Shown piece by piece: positions 27,171 through 36,990 of a stretch of DNA of 64,000 bases. Position 1 is the first letter of the stretch, and each line of letters starts with the position of its first letter. The stretch lies in the NCBI RefSeq assembly GCF_001956215.1, contig NZ_MRTQ01000018.1, forward strand, positions 48,649-112,648, in the 5' to 3' direction. This DNA comes from Paenibacillus sp. FSL R5-0490. GTDB taxonomy: Bacteria; Bacillota; Bacilli; Bacillales; Cytobacillaceae. The notes beneath the pieces were generated by a model. It saw only the letters and a list, made by a program, of their open reading frames with translations. It searched no databases and was not told the origin of the DNA. The position numbers were made by a program, and so were the translations under genes.

Positions 27171-28024
27171 GAACGATTACTGATATAAGAGAAATGCAAA
27201 GGATTGCTTTACAGCTTAAGAGGGAAGGAAAGACAATCGGGTTTGTCCCGACAATGGGCTATTTGCATGAAGGCCATCTCTCGTTATTACGGAATGCCAG
27301 GAAAGAAAACGATGTTACAGTGGTCAGCATCTTTGTTAATCCGCTACAATTTGGACCTAAAGAAGATTTAGCGACATATCCAAGGGATTTAGAGCGTGAC
27401 AGCAGCCTTGCAGAGAAAGAGGGCTGCGATTATCTTTTCTTTCCTTCAGCAGAAGATATGTATCCTGCAGCACTGTCGGTAACGGCTAAGGTACAGGAGC
27501 GGACAGATGTGTTATGCGGAAAATCACGGCCAGGGCATTTTGATGGTGTTGCCACAGTCCTGATAAAACTGTTCAACATTGTTCAGCCGGATAAAGTGTA
27601 TTTCGGGATGAAGGATGCCCAGCAGGTGGCCGTCGTTGACGGGCTTGTAAGAGATTTTAATATTCCAGTGGAGATTGTCCCTGTTCAGACGGTCAGGGAA
27701 GAAGATGGTCTAGCTAAGAGCTCACGGAACGTACATCTTCTGCCGGCAGAACGCGACCAGGCCTCTGCTCTCCATCAAAGCCTTAAAATGGCGGAGTCTC
27801 TAATAACTGAAGGGGAGTACGATCCAGTCAAGATTCTCAGCGTCATAAGGGGATTTATTGAAAAAAACACAAGCGGGGAAATAGATTACATTGAAATTCT
27901 ATCCTATCCTGATCTTAAACAGCTTACCCGTCTCGAAGAGAAAATCATTATCGCTATGGCCGTTAAATTCACAAAGGCCCGTTTAATAGATAACGCAATA
28001 ATATCAGTGAGAAAAGAAAGTTAA
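27167..28024 (+). CDS. panC: Pantothenate synthetase
   Basis: ATP-dependent ligation of pantoate and beta-alanine. The 285-residue protein of the HIGH nucleotidyl-transfer superfamily has [13 protein letters not shown] (about residues 27-39), the pantoate-binding [11 protein letters not shown], and the KMSKS-like SSRNVHL. TATGGAGGAAAAGC precedes the ATG at the overlap with panB. Standard in all respects. Confidence 0.96.
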   Translation: MRTITDIREMQRIALQLKREGKTIGFVPTMGYLHEGHLSLLRNARKENDVTVVSIFVNPLQFGPKEDLATYPRDLERDSSLAEKEGCDYLFFPSAEDMYPAALSVTAKVQERTDVLCGKSRPGHFDGVATVLIKLFNIVQPDKVYFGMKDAQQVAVVDGLVRDFNIPVEIVPVQTVREEDGLAKSSRNVHLLPAERDQASALHQSLKMAESLITEGEYDPVKILSVIRGFIEKNTSGEIDYIEILSYPDLKQLTRLEEKIIIAMAVKFTKARLIDNAIISVRKES

Positions 28025-28037
28025 GGGAGGAAGCAGC

Positions 28038-28421
28038 ATGTTTCGCACCATGATGAATGGCAAGATCCATCGTGCAACAGTAACAGAAGCCAATCTGAAT
28101 TATGTTGGCAGCATCACAATTGATACGGACATAATTGAAGCGGTAGGAATGGCGCCCAATGAAAAGGTTCAGATCGTCAATAATAACAATGGTGCAAGAT
28201 TTGAAACCTATATTATTCCAGGGGAAAGAGGCAGCGGAGTAATCTGCGTAAACGGGGCAGCTGCACGTCTTGTCCAGGAAGGCGATATAGTCATTATCAT
28301 TTCATATGCTCTTGTTCCTGATGAAAAGGTGCCTTATCATGAACCGAAGGTAGCCATAATGGACAGCAAGAATCGGATCGCTGACATGATACATGCAGAG
28401 CCGGAAAGTACAGTGCTATAA
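28038..28421 (+). CDS. panD: Aspartate 1-decarboxylase proenzyme
   Basis: Makes beta-alanine for pantothenate. It is a pyruvoyl enzyme activated by self-cleavage between Gly24 and Ser25, both present in [11 protein letters not shown]. The 127-residue protein also has the active-site tyrosine region [35 protein letters not shown] precedes ATG 28038. Last gene of panBCD, with a terminator after it. Confidence 0.97.
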   Translation: MFRTMMNGKIHRATVTEANLNYVGSITIDTDIIEAVGMAPNEKVQIVNNNNGARFETYIIPGERGSGVICVNGAAARLVQEGDIVIIISYALVPDEKVPYHEPKVAIMDSKNRIADMIHAEPESTVL

Positions 28422-28448
28422 TGTATTTTAACTAGAGCGGAACTCTTA

Positions 28449-28471
28449 AGGAGCTTCGGCTCTTTTTTATA
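28449..28471 (+). terminator. Intrinsic terminator after panD
   Basis: GGAGC-TTCG-GCTC hairpin with a stable UUCG-type tetraloop, followed by TTTTTT. Confidence 0.8.
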
Positions 28472-28589
28472 ATAGTCAGTGAATAAGGGACCTGAGCAGG
28501 TGGAAGAAAATAAAGAGGGAAAAGTATTTGCCTTTTTCTTTTTCCGTTTTTATGATACCTTTTGAATGACTGAATATGAGGTGTTAGCC

Positions 28590-31391
28590 ATGGGTAATAA
28601 ATATGTCGTAGTGGATTTGGAAACAACCGGGAACGCCCCGAAAAAAGGCGATAAAATAATACAATTCGCTGCTGTGGTAATCGAAAACGGAAAAATTACT
28701 GAGCAATACTCCTCCCTTATAAACCCGGAGCAATCTATTCCCCCTTTCATAGAAGAACTGACAGGTTTGTCAGATGAAATGGTCGAGGATGCCCCGCTTT
28801 TTTCGGAGATTGCCCCTAAAGTCCTGACTTTGCTTGAGGGTGCCTATTTTGTGGCACACAATGTTCTGTTTGATTTGTCTTTTTTACAGGAAGAATTGAT
28901 TGAGGCAGGATATAACGGATTTTACGGTCCTGTTCTCGATACAGTGGAGATGGCCCGAATCCTTTTTCCTACCGCAGATAGCTACAAATTATCGGATCTA
29001 TCACTCCGGGAAGGACTAAATCATGAACGCCCCCATCAGGCAGACAGCGATGCATATGTTACAGCTGAGCTCCTGTTAATATTATTAAACAAGCTTAAAA
29101 ATCTTCCTCACACCACCATAGAACGGCTTCATAAGCTGTCTGGAGGCTTAAAGAGTGATCTTGATATATTATTGGACCAGCACATTTTAACTAATGATAG
29201 CAAGATTGAGCAATTGGCAGATGATATTGAAGTTCACAGAGGCATTGCTTTAAAAAAAGGAACGGAACGACAGGAGTCTGCAGGATCCGGACTTCAGGCC
29301 TTTCCTTTCTGTGAAGAGGAAAAACAGGCATTGTTCGTTAAAGCTTTCCCGTCCTATGAAAAAAGGCAAGGCCAGTTTATCATGATGGATTCGGTTTATG
29401 AAGCCTTCAAAAATAAACAGCATGCATTAATAGAGGCAGGAACTGGTGTTGGGAAATCCCTGGCATACCTTGTTCCGGCGGCTTTACATGCAAAGGAGAG
29501 CGGCAGAACTGTCATTATCAGTACATATACAACACAGCTGCAGGAGCAGCTGCTTTCAAAGGATGTTCCTCTGCTGCAAAAAATGCTTTCATTCCCGCTT
29601 AGTGCTGTATTGCTGAAGGGGAGAAGCCACTATATCAGCCTAGCGAAGTTCGTTCAAACACTAAGAGATGATGAAGATAATTATGATACAATCCTCAGCA
29701 AAATGCAGATTCTTGTATGGCTCCTGGAGACTGACACTGGTGATATTGATGAATTAAACCTGTCAAGCGGCGGGATGATTTACTGGAGCAGAATAAAGAA
29801 TGATGAAACAGCTTTTTTGCAGGATAAGTCGTGGATATCGAGAGATTTTTATCTGAGGGCAAGAAAGGAAGCACAAAAGGCAGATATCATTATTACGAAT
29901 CATTCACTGCTATTAACGGATCTTACTGCAAGTACTGCTATTTTGCCGGAATTCAGCCATGTGGTGATCGATGAAGGGCATCATTTTGTTAAGGCTTCCG
30001 GGAAACATTTTGGAAACAAGCTGGATTATTTATCAGTGCGGCTGATGCTTGGACAAATTGGAATGATGGAACAGAAACAGCTCTACTATAAGCTTGAGAA
30101 GCTGGTGGAAGAGAAAGCAGGGACACGGGATGATTTCCTGCATTCTTTTGAAGTCAACCAATTAATAGCTGATATTCTTCATGAAATGGATGAATTGTTC
30201 AGAGTAATAGCGATGTATGCTAAGAAGTACAATAAAGCCAAAAAAAGCGTAAATCGAATTTCAGTGAGATTTACTAAAAGTGCTGCCAATAAGGAAACGA
30301 AGGCTGTATTAGCGGGTGCCGAACGTTTTGGATTTATGCTTAAGGATTTAATCCAGGCCATAGACAGTCGTGTATGCGCAGTTTCAGCAATTAAATCGGC
30401 CCTGTCTCTTGAGGAAAAGGCATTAATGGAGGAAGTGGCTTCAGTTTTGGATGATTTGCGGGATATGAATGAAGACTTAAAGCATATCTTTCATTTGCCG
30501 GCCGCCGAATTTGTTGTATGGATAGAAATGGATACGCGCGCAGCACAAAATGCCACAACGGTTTATGCACAGCCTGTATCGGTTTCTGAATACCTCAATG
30601 ATCAATTCTTCAGCCAAAAGGAAAGTGCGGTCATTACATCTGCCACTTTATCTGTAAAAAATTCCTTTAGCTTTATCGTAAAAGAATTAGGGCTGGAGGA
30701 ACAGCAATGCACTCTAAAGCAAATTCAATCTCCTTTTGATTATCAGAATCAGGTTAAGCTCGTAGTTTCTGATGATTTGCCTGAAGTTAATGCAGTACCG
30801 CTGGAGGAGTATGTGGCATCCATTACCGAGCATATTATTTCAATTGCGGAAGCTGCAAAGGGAAGAATGCTGATTCTTTTCACTTCACATGAAATGTTAA
30901 GGAAAACCCATGAACTTATCAAGGAATCAGGATTTCTGGAGGACTATGCTATCATCGCCCAGGGTGTGACAAGCGGGAGCAGATCAAGGCTAACGAGAAA
31001 TTTCCAGCGTTTTGATAAAGCCATCCTCCTGGGGACAAGCAGCTTTTGGGAAGGTGTGGATATCCCGGGTGAGGATCTTTCCTGTCTTGTAATTGTAAGA
31101 CTGCCTTTTTCACCGCCTGATGAACCGATGGCTCAGGCAAAGAATGAGCAAATTGCCAATAAAGGAAAAAATCCGTTTTCCGAATACTCATTGCCCGAGG
31201 CAATTATCCGTTTTAAGCAGGGGGTAGGGAGATTAATCCGAACAAGTTCCGACAGGGGAGTCATCGTAATATTTGACAGGAGAATCATCACCGCAAGGTA
31301 TGGGAAAGCATTCCTGGATTCCATTCCTCCCATTCCTGTCAAGAAAAGCAATATTGATGAAATTGTTGATTTGATTAATAATTGGCTATAA
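28590..31391 (+). CDS. dinG: DinG-family helicase with N-terminal 3'-5' exonuclease domain
   Basis: 933-residue fusion typical of Firmicutes DinG. The N-terminal DnaQ-like exonuclease (about 1-165) has VVDLETTG, HNVLFDLSFL and HQADSDAYVTAELL carrying the DEDDh residues. A superfamily 2 helicase region follows, with Walker A EAGTGVGKSLAYL (about 283-295), the DEGH box and the motif VI region RFKQGVGRLIRTSSDRG. No cysteine cluster like that of XPD is visible between Walker A and the DEGH box, as in B. subtilis DinG. ATG 28590 is placed 6 bases after GAGGTG; the in-frame ATG at 28566 has no site. A second, cluster-bearing relative (ypvA) lies at 59725. Confidence 0.93.
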   Translation: MGNKYVVVDLETTGNAPKKGDKIIQFAAVVIENGKITEQYSSLINPEQSIPPFIEELTGLSDEMVEDAPLFSEIAPKVLTLLEGAYFVAHNVLFDLSFLQEELIEAGYNGFYGPVLDTVEMARILFPTADSYKLSDLSLREGLNHERPHQADSDAYVTAELLLILLNKLKNLPHTTIERLHKLSGGLKSDLDILLDQHILTNDSKIEQLADDIEVHRGIALKKGTERQESAGSGLQAFPFCEEEKQALFVKAFPSYEKRQGQFIMMDSVYEAFKNKQHALIEAGTGVGKSLAYLVPAALHAKESGRTVIISTYTTQLQEQLLSKDVPLLQKMLSFPLSAVLLKGRSHYISLAKFVQTLRDDEDNYDTILSKMQILVWLLETDTGDIDELNLSSGGMIYWSRIKNDETAFLQDKSWISRDFYLRARKEAQKADIIITNHSLLLTDLTASTAILPEFSHVVIDEGHHFVKASGKHFGNKLDYLSVRLMLGQIGMMEQKQLYYKLEKLVEEKAGTRDDFLHSFEVNQLIADILHEMDELFRVIAMYAKKYNKAKKSVNRISVRFTKSAANKETKAVLAGAERFGFMLKDLIQAIDSRVCAVSAIKSALSLEEKALMEEVASVLDDLRDMNEDLKHIFHLPAAEFVVWIEMDTRAAQNATTVYAQPVSVSEYLNDQFFSQKESAVITSATLSVKNSFSFIVKELGLEEQQCTLKQIQSPFDYQNQVKLVVSDDLPEVNAVPLEEYVASITEHIISIAEAAKGRMLILFTSHEMLRKTHELIKESGFLEDYAIIAQGVTSGSRSRLTRNFQRFDKAILLGTSSFWEGVDIPGEDLSCLVIVRLPFSPPDEPMAQAKNEQIANKGKNPFSEYSLPEAIIRFKQGVGRLIRTSSDRGVIVIFDRRIITARYGKAFLDSIPPIPVKKSNIDEIVDLINNWL

Positions 31392-31538
31392 ACGTTTCGT
31401 GTATTTTCATTTTCATTCCTTTATGATGAACAAAGATCTGTAATGCAGGATAAATTTAAATGATTAACACATCATAAATTTGTTGGGTTTTAATAAACCC
31501 TCAGTCTGCTTTTGTTTCAATGTAGGAGGAATGGAAAG

Positions 31539-32387
31539 ATGAACGTGCTGTTCGCCTTTATGCTGCTGTTTGCGAATTGGTATTACATACCGAAAGATTC
31601 ACCGGCAGTTCCTGTTAAAGTGGAAAGCATTGACTTAAAATTAAAAAGTGATGAACTGGCTTTTACGTTTTTTTCTCTATCGGATGGCGAGTCTGCCTTA
31701 ATTCATCATGGAAATGACGAAAAAATCCTCATTAACACCGGCGGGCAGGGAACTGAGGGTGAATTAAGAAAGCTCCTTGAATTATATGGCGTTAATCGGA
31801 TTTCAGCAGTCATCCTGACAAATAAAGAATTATATAATAAGGCAAGCCTTAAATGGCTTATTGAAAACTTCGGGGTAAGGGAAATTATAGCGAATGAATC
31901 TGCCCTGTCAGAGCTGAAGTCTGAAAAAGGAATAAGTGATCTCGATTTTCATGCCTGGAATCAAAATGCGAAGCAGCAGCTTTTTCCGGGATTACATGCA
32001 GAAGTTTTATACGAAGGCAGTGACCTGGGTGAAGGAATGGATATTTCCTTTATATTTAAAAGACATCGGGTATTGTTTATGAACTCGACAAGTCCGGAAG
32101 CCAAAGAATTTCTTATGGAAAAAGAGTTATCGAATGTTAATATTGTTAAACTTCCTGCATTTGGAGGAGATGGCTCTATATCAGAAGAGATGATTAAACA
32201 TCTGGATCCCCAGATCGCTATTCTTTTTTACAGACCATCTATAAAACATGATTCAGATCTGTTCCGGCTGTTAAATGATGCCTGGGTTGATGTATATTAT
32301 ACAAGAAAGCACGGTACGGTCACCATCAAATTTACAGACGTTAATTATGAGCTATTCACGATTTTCCCGGGTGAGGAGTTCAAATAA
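31539..32387 (+). CDS. Membrane-anchored metallo-beta-lactamase-like protein lacking metal motif
   Basis: 282 residues. A short hydrophobic N-terminus (about 1-16) is followed by a domain that reads like the C-terminal beta-lactamase-like domain of ComEC: FFSLSDGESALIHHGNDEKILINTGG, then GVNRISAVILTNKE, then MNSTSPEAKEFLM. Where active enzymes carry HxHxDH after the LT, this protein has NKELYN, so zinc binding is not expected. It probably binds a ligand or is inactive. ATG 31539 follows GTAGGAGG. It lies between dinG and ypmA, where B. subtilis has no equivalent that I recall. Confidence 0.65.
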   Translation: MNVLFAFMLLFANWYYIPKDSPAVPVKVESIDLKLKSDELAFTFFSLSDGESALIHHGNDEKILINTGGQGTEGELRKLLELYGVNRISAVILTNKELYNKASLKWLIENFGVREIIANESALSELKSEKGISDLDFHAWNQNAKQQLFPGLHAEVLYEGSDLGEGMDISFIFKRHRVLFMNSTSPEAKEFLMEKELSNVNIVKLPAFGGDGSISEEMIKHLDPQIAILFYRPSIKHDSDLFRLLNDAWVDVYYTRKHGTVTIKFTDVNYELFTIFPGEEFK

Positions 32388-32399
32388 ACAGAAAATGAA

Positions 32400-32528
32400 C
32401 CTTCACGAAAAATTCCCAGGGAAGATTTTGTGAAGGCAATTAATTTTTGGCGGCTAATTAGTGTAACTCAGCTAAGTTCTTGCCTTTTGAAAAGGAAGGT
32501 AACGAAAAAGCTGCGCTTATGGCGCAGC
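32400..32528. other. Three consecutive hairpins in a 303-base gap before ypmA
   Basis: The gap 32388-32690 holds no gene. Seen in it: a long imperfect hairpin 32400-32436 (CCTTCAC / GTGAAGG outer arms), which may terminate the preceding gene although the T-tract is weak; CCTTTTGAAAAGG at 32482-32494; and GCTGCGC / GCGCAGC at 32510-32528. No riboswitch class that I know fits. Promoter-like elements for ypmA follow. Confidence 0.45.
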
Positions 32529-32587
32529 ATGACGTGGTGAACCAGAAGAAAATTTGTATTGTTTTAATACCAGTTGATCATTTCTGC

Positions 32588-32649
32588 TGTTATACTGTTA
32601 CTGAGAATTATTTCTTTGTAAAGTTAGTTTAACCTTAACGGTTGGGTAT
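32588..32649 (+). promoter_or_regulatory. Two promoter-like elements for ypmA-ypmB
   Basis: TGTTATACT at 32588-32596 fits an extended -10 (TGnTATACT). GTTTAA at 32627-32632 and GGGTAT at 32644-32649 fit the sigma-B pattern GTTT-N13-GGGWAW. The latter ends 41 bases before the ypmA ATG. General-stress control is an inference from the motif. Confidence 0.4.
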
Positions 32650-32690
32650 ATAAGTTACAAATATTGTAGAGGCTGAGGAGGAATTCCAGA

Positions 32691-32861
32691 ATGGAAAGCA
32701 AAATTGAGGTTTTATCTACGGTGAAGATCCAGCAAAGCCCGGATCTGTATAAAATTGTTGATGCACTGAACAGAACGTTAAAAGAAAAAGACTTGATGTT
32801 CGGTTTGGCGCTTGATCAGGAAGACCAAAATAAAGCGATTTTTACGATTTATCGTACATAA
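32691..32861 (+). CDS. ypmA: Small conserved protein YpmA
   Basis: 56-residue protein starting MESKIEVLSTVKIQQSPDLY and ending FTIYRT, with alternating short helices and strands and no membrane segment. Function unknown. GAGGAGGAATTCC immediately precedes ATG 32691, a strong ribosome site that argues for real translation. It lies 15 bases before ypmB; both precede aspB as in B. subtilis, which supports the name. Confidence 0.85.
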   Translation: MESKIEVLSTVKIQQSPDLYKIVDALNRTLKEKDLMFGLALDQEDQNKAIFTIYRT

Positions 32862-32876
32862 AAGAGTGATGGAGAC

Positions 32877-33350
32877 ATGAAAAAAATATTATGGGGTATC
32901 CTTATTCTGCTTGCTATAAGCATTGGAGCAGGCTCTTTCATTTACTTAAACAGTATGAAGCCAGTGAGGGCAGCAGAATCAAAGGCAGTTGAGCTTGCAA
33001 AACAGGAAACGGATCTTGCTGAAGCTGAAGACTTCAACTTATATCATGGAACTGAGACCTTCTATGTGATTGAAGGCAAAGACCATGATGGTACAAGCAT
33101 ATATGTCTGGGTTCCGGAAAAAAAAGGAAAAATCGTCTCACTGAAGCAATCCGATGGAATTTCCAAAAATGAAGCCATTAACAGGCTCAAGCAGGAGAAG
33201 AATTCTGCTGAGATCGTGTCTGTTCGGCTGGGGATGGAGAAAAATATTCCATTATGGGAAATTCATTACCGTTCCGGCAGTAATTTAATAAATTATTACT
33301 ATATAGATTTTAAAACAGGGGAATGGCTGAAAAAAATTGAAAACCTGTAG
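32877..33350 (+). CDS. ypmB: Membrane-anchored PepSY-like protein YpmB
   Basis: 157-residue protein with one N-terminal membrane helix (about residues 4-24, LWGILILLAISIGAGSFIYL) and an outside domain of two PepSY-like units (about 35-85 and 95-157, ending YYIDFKTGEWLKKIEN). PepSY units often modulate peptidases. The target here is unknown. TGGAG lies before ATG 32877. It is probably in one transcript with ypmA and aspB. Confidence 0.88.
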   Translation: MKKILWGILILLAISIGAGSFIYLNSMKPVRAAESKAVELAKQETDLAEAEDFNLYHGTETFYVIEGKDHDGTSIYVWVPEKKGKIVSLKQSDGISKNEAINRLKQEKNSAEIVSVRLGMEKNIPLWEIHYRSGSNLINYYYIDFKTGEWLKKIENL

Positions 33351-33401
33351 CCATAGGCATTCACCGCCACAGTGCAGGAGAAAATCGGGAGGAAGCAAGC
33401 A

Positions 33402-34592
33402 ATGGAGATTCAATTGGCACAAAGAGTAAAAGCATTAACACCATCAACAACTCTGGCAATCACTGCTAAAGCAAAAGAACTAAAGGCCCAGGGACATGAT
33501 GTTATCGGATTGGGAGCAGGCGAACCGGATTTTAATACGCCACAGCATATCATTGATGCTGCAGTGAATTCCATGAATGAGGGTCATACAAAATATACAC
33601 CATCGGCAGGTCTTCCAGCATTAAAGAAAGAAATCGCAAACAAGTTTAAAAAAGATCAGGGACTTGAATATGATGCTTCACAAATCATCGTAACTAATGG
33701 GGCAAAGCATGGCTTATATACACTGTTCCAGGTATTGCTGAATGAAGGGGATGAAGTCATTATCCCGATTCCATATTGGGTCAGCTATCCTGAACAGGTT
33801 AAACTAGCCGGGGGTGTTCCTGTTTATGCAGAGGGAAGAGAAGAAAATGACTTTAAAATCACTCCGGAACAGCTGGCCAAAAGCATAACTGACAAAACCA
33901 AGGCTGTTATTATCAACTCTCCAAGCAACCCGACTGGCATGCTTTATTCTGCTGAGGAATTAAAGGAGCTTGGCGAGGTATGTTTGAAGCATAATGTGCT
34001 GATTGTATCTGATGAAATTTATGAAAAACTGGTTTATGGCAGCCATCAGCATACTTCGATTGCTGAGCTTTCACCAGAGCTTAAGGAACAAACCATTATA
34101 ATTAACGGGGTATCCAAATCTCATTCTATGACAGGCTGGAGAATTGGATATGCTGCAGGCAATAAAAGTATTATCAAAGCTATGACCAACCTTGCCAGCC
34201 ACAGTACATCCAACCCGACAACAACAGCACAATATGGCTCGATCGCTGCATATGCCGGGCCGCAGGATACATTGGAAGAAATGAGAGAAGCATTCGAACA
34301 TCGACTAAACGTTATCTACGATAAATTAATCAGCATTCCGGGCTTTACCTGTGTAAAGCCACAAGGTGCATTTTATCTGTTTCCTAATGTAAAAAAGGCA
34401 GCAGAACTGACCGGATTTGCGAGTGTCGATGAATTTGTGGAGGCGCTTCTGGAGGAAGCGATGGTTGCAGTTATTCCTGGATCAGGTTTTGGCGCTCCGG
34501 ATAATATCCGTTTATCCTATGCAACTTCTCTTGAGTTATTAGAAAAGGCAGTGGAACGGATGCACGGATTTGTTGAAAAGAACTTAAAATAA
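33402..34592 (+). CDS. aspB: Aspartate aminotransferase
   Basis: PLP enzyme interconverting aspartate/oxoglutarate and oxaloacetate/glutamate (type I-gamma). The 396-residue protein has GLGAGEPDFNTP, NSPSNPTGM, the VSDEIYEKL aspartate/tyrosine pair, and the PLP lysine in NGVSKSHSMTGWRIGY. ATG 33402 follows GGGAGGAAGC; a GTG or TTG-type start further up at 33372 lacks a site. Followed by a terminator and then asnS, so the amino donor for asparaginyl-tRNA metabolism lies next door. Confidence 0.95.
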   Translation: MEIQLAQRVKALTPSTTLAITAKAKELKAQGHDVIGLGAGEPDFNTPQHIIDAAVNSMNEGHTKYTPSAGLPALKKEIANKFKKDQGLEYDASQIIVTNGAKHGLYTLFQVLLNEGDEVIIPIPYWVSYPEQVKLAGGVPVYAEGREENDFKITPEQLAKSITDKTKAVIINSPSNPTGMLYSAEELKELGEVCLKHNVLIVSDEIYEKLVYGSHQHTSIAELSPELKEQTIIINGVSKSHSMTGWRIGYAAGNKSIIKAMTNLASHSTSNPTTTAQYGSIAAYAGPQDTLEEMREAFEHRLNVIYDKLISIPGFTCVKPQGAFYLFPNVKKAAELTGFASVDEFVEALLEEAMVAVIPGSGFGAPDNIRLSYATSLELLEKAVERMHGFVEKNLK

Positions 34593-34602
34593 TAGTAAAA
34601 CG

Positions 34603-34633
34603 GGAAAGCCGGATCGTATCCGGCTTCCTTCTA
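34603..34633 (+). terminator. Intrinsic terminator after aspB
   Basis: GAAAGCCGGAT / ATCCGGCTTC stem with a CGT loop. The T-tract is short (CCTTCT). Confidence 0.65.
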
Positions 34634-34673
34634 TGTTTTCAGCCTAATTAGAGCGATTAATAATTTACTGTTA

Positions 34674-34702
34674 TTGCTTGTCAATGTCCTTGAAGGTATA
34701 AT
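34674..34702 (+). promoter_or_regulatory. Sigma-A type promoter for asnS
   Basis: TTGCTT (34674-34679), exactly 17 bases, then TATAAT (34697-34702). The expected start near 34709 gives a leader of about 47 bases, too short for a T-box. Confidence 0.7.
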
Positions 34703-34755
34703 ATATAGCGATACATAAGAAGTGATTGCTTAGATTTTTTTGGAGGGAACTTAAA

Positions 34756-36051
34756 TTGATAAAAACAACAATTTCTCAAGTTCATAAATATGTTGATCAG
34801 GAAGTTACCATCGGTGCTTGGATTGCCAACAAGCGTTCAAGCGGGAAGATTGCGTTTTTGCAGCTGCGCGATGGTACAGGATTTATTCAAGGTGTTGTAG
34901 TAAAAGCGGAAGTGCCGGAGGAAATCTTCCAAGGTGCTAAATCAGTCACTCAGGAATCCTCTGTATATGTGACGGGCAGAATCCAAAAGGACGAGCGTTC
35001 TCCTTTCGGATTTGAAATGCTGGTGACAGGCCTTGAAGTTCTTCATCAGGCTGTCGATTATCCTATTACGCCAAAAGAGCATGGAACTGAATTCCTTATG
35101 GATAATCGCCACTTGTGGCTGCGGTCCCGCCGTCAGCATGCAGTCATGAAAATCAGAAATGAAATTATCCGGGCAACTTATGAGTTTTTCAATGAGCAAG
35201 GGTTTTCCAAGGTTGACCCGCCAATTCTGACGGGCAGCGCACCGGAAGGAACGTCCGAGCTTTTTGCGACCAAGTATTTTGATGAAGATGCTTATTTATC
35301 CCAAAGCGGCCAGCTTTATATGGAAGCAGCTGCGATGGCTCTTGGAAGAGTATTTTCATTCGGTCCGACTTTCCGTGCTGAAAAGTCAAAAACCCGCCGT
35401 CATTTAATCGAATTTTGGATGATTGAACCTGAAATGGCTTTCTGTGAATTTGATGAAAACTTAAAGGTTCAGGAAGAATATGTTGCTCATATTGTTCAGT
35501 CCGTACTTAAGAATTGTCCAATTGAACTTAAAACACTTGGCCGTGATACAGAAAAGCTTGAAAAAATTACAGCACCATTCCCGCGTATCACGTATGATGA
35601 GGCAATTAAGTTTCTTCAGGAAAAAGGCTTCGATGATATTCAGTGGGGAGACGACTTTGGAGCACCGCATGAAACAGCTATTGCAGAAAGCTATGATAAG
35701 CCAGTCTTTATCACGCACTATCCAACTTCACTGAAGCCTTTCTATATGCAGCCGGATCCTGCAAGAGAAGATGTTGTACTATGTGCCGACTTGATTGCTC
35801 CTGAAGGATATGGTGAAATCATCGGCGGCTCTGAGCGGATTCATGATTATGACCTGCTTAAGCAGCGCATAGATGAACATAAATTAGATTTGGATGCTTA
35901 CAAGTGGTACCTGGAGCTTCGCCAATATGGTTCAGTGCCACATTCCGGATTTGGTCTTGGGCTTGAAAGAACTGTTGCCTGGATCAGCGGCGTCGAGCAT
36001 GTACGTGAAACAATTCCGTTCCCTCGATTATTAAACCGCCTATATCCATAA
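34756..36051 (+). CDS. asnS: Asparaginyl-tRNA synthetase
   Basis: Charges tRNA-Asn; a class IIb synthetase. The 431-residue protein has an N-terminal OB-fold (about 1-105, with [19 protein letters not shown]) and a class II catalytic core with motif 2 [19 protein letters not shown] and motif 3 [12 protein letters not shown]. It starts with TTG 34756, placed after GGAGGG at 34742-34747, and gives the usual IKTTISQV N-terminus. Promoter and terminator flank the gene, so it is a single-gene unit. Confidence 0.95.
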   Translation: MIKTTISQVHKYVDQEVTIGAWIANKRSSGKIAFLQLRDGTGFIQGVVVKAEVPEEIFQGAKSVTQESSVYVTGRIQKDERSPFGFEMLVTGLEVLHQAVDYPITPKEHGTEFLMDNRHLWLRSRRQHAVMKIRNEIIRATYEFFNEQGFSKVDPPILTGSAPEGTSELFATKYFDEDAYLSQSGQLYMEAAAMALGRVFSFGPTFRAEKSKTRRHLIEFWMIEPEMAFCEFDENLKVQEEYVAHIVQSVLKNCPIELKTLGRDTEKLEKITAPFPRITYDEAIKFLQEKGFDDIQWGDDFGAPHETAIAESYDKPVFITHYPTSLKPFYMQPDPAREDVVLCADLIAPEGYGEIIGGSERIHDYDLLKQRIDEHKLDLDAYKWYLELRQYGSVPHSGFGLGLERTVAWISGVEHVRETIPFPRLLNRLYP

Positions 36052-36072
36052 TAAAAAATGAATTAATAAATA

Positions 36073-36108
36073 AAGCAAAAATCCGCCTCCCGCGGATTTT
36101 TTGCTTCT
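36073..36108 (+). terminator. Intrinsic terminator after asnS
   Basis: AAAATCCGC / GCGGATTTT stem with flanking pairing bases and TTTTTTGCTT. Confidence 0.85.
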
Positions 36109-36229
36109 TCCAGTTTCGTTAGAACATTCAAAAGAAGGCAGTCAAGCTGAATCTTCATGGAAAAGTTACCGTTTTTTCAACTCACTTTGGTCACTATGTT
36201 CATGATATACTGAGAAGGAGGTGTCCCGA

Positions 36230-36940
36230 ATGTCCAAAAATAGTTTATTAAAATGGCTGCAGGAAGGTAATATTTCAATACCTGGCGTCCTGCTTTCACA
36301 ATATAAAGAAATGAATTTGAATGAACATGAACTCGTCCTGATACTTCATGTAATTTCCTATATTGAACATGGGAATCAATTTCCCACCCCTGTAGAATTA
36401 TCTTCCCGCATGACCATTTCTGTGGCTGAATGCACGGAAATGCTAAGAAAACTAATCCAAAAAGGCTTTATTGATATTAAAGACAGCTACTCTGCCGATG
36501 GAATCAGATATGAAAGTTACCATCTTGATCCGCTTTGGGAGAAGCTCATTGATCAGTTTCTGCTCACCGGTAAAAAAGAGGAAGCTGCTAAGATGCAGCA
36601 GGAGGAAACAGATCTTTATACCTGCTTTGAAAGGGAGTTTGGCAGGCCGCTTTCACCTTTTGAATGTGAAACACTTGCTCTTTGGATGGATGATGATCAC
36701 CATGATCCCCATATTATAAAAGCTGCCTTAAGAGAATCTGTCCTGTCCGGTAAATTGAATTTCAGGTATATAGACAGGATTCTTTTTGAATGGAAAAAGA
36801 ACGGCATAAAAACGATTGAACAGGCTAAAAGCTATGGGAAAAAATTCAGACAGAATCAAGCACAGCAAAGGACGAAGAGGGAGGATACTCCGTCACAGAC
36901 AACGAAATCTGTTCCCTTTTATAATTGGCTTGAACAGTAA
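36230..36940 (+). CDS. dnaD: DNA replication initiation protein DnaD
   Basis: Primosomal protein that acts with DnaB and DnaI to load the replicative helicase in Bacillus. The 236-residue protein has an N-terminal winged helix (about 1-95, LSSRMTISVAECTEMLRKLIQKGFI) and a C-terminal DnaD/DnaB2 domain (about 125-200, ending with the FRYIDRILFEWKKNGIKT motif). ATG 36230 follows AAGGAGGTG. Next to nth, as in B. subtilis. Confidence 0.95.
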   Translation: MSKNSLLKWLQEGNISIPGVLLSQYKEMNLNEHELVLILHVISYIEHGNQFPTPVELSSRMTISVAECTEMLRKLIQKGFIDIKDSYSADGIRYESYHLDPLWEKLIDQFLLTGKKEEAAKMQQEETDLYTCFEREFGRPLSPFECETLALWMDDDHHDPHIIKAALRESVLSGKLNFRYIDRILFEWKKNGIKTIEQAKSYGKKFRQNQAQQRTKREDTPSQTTKSVPFYNWLEQ

Positions 36941-36990
36941 GCAGACACTGCTGCCGAAAAAATAATGAAGATAGTAAGTTGGTGATTTCT

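Noticed and set aside
34703..34755. T-box or other riboswitch before asnS
   Set aside because: The promoter leaves a leader of under 50 bases with no specifier or terminator structure.
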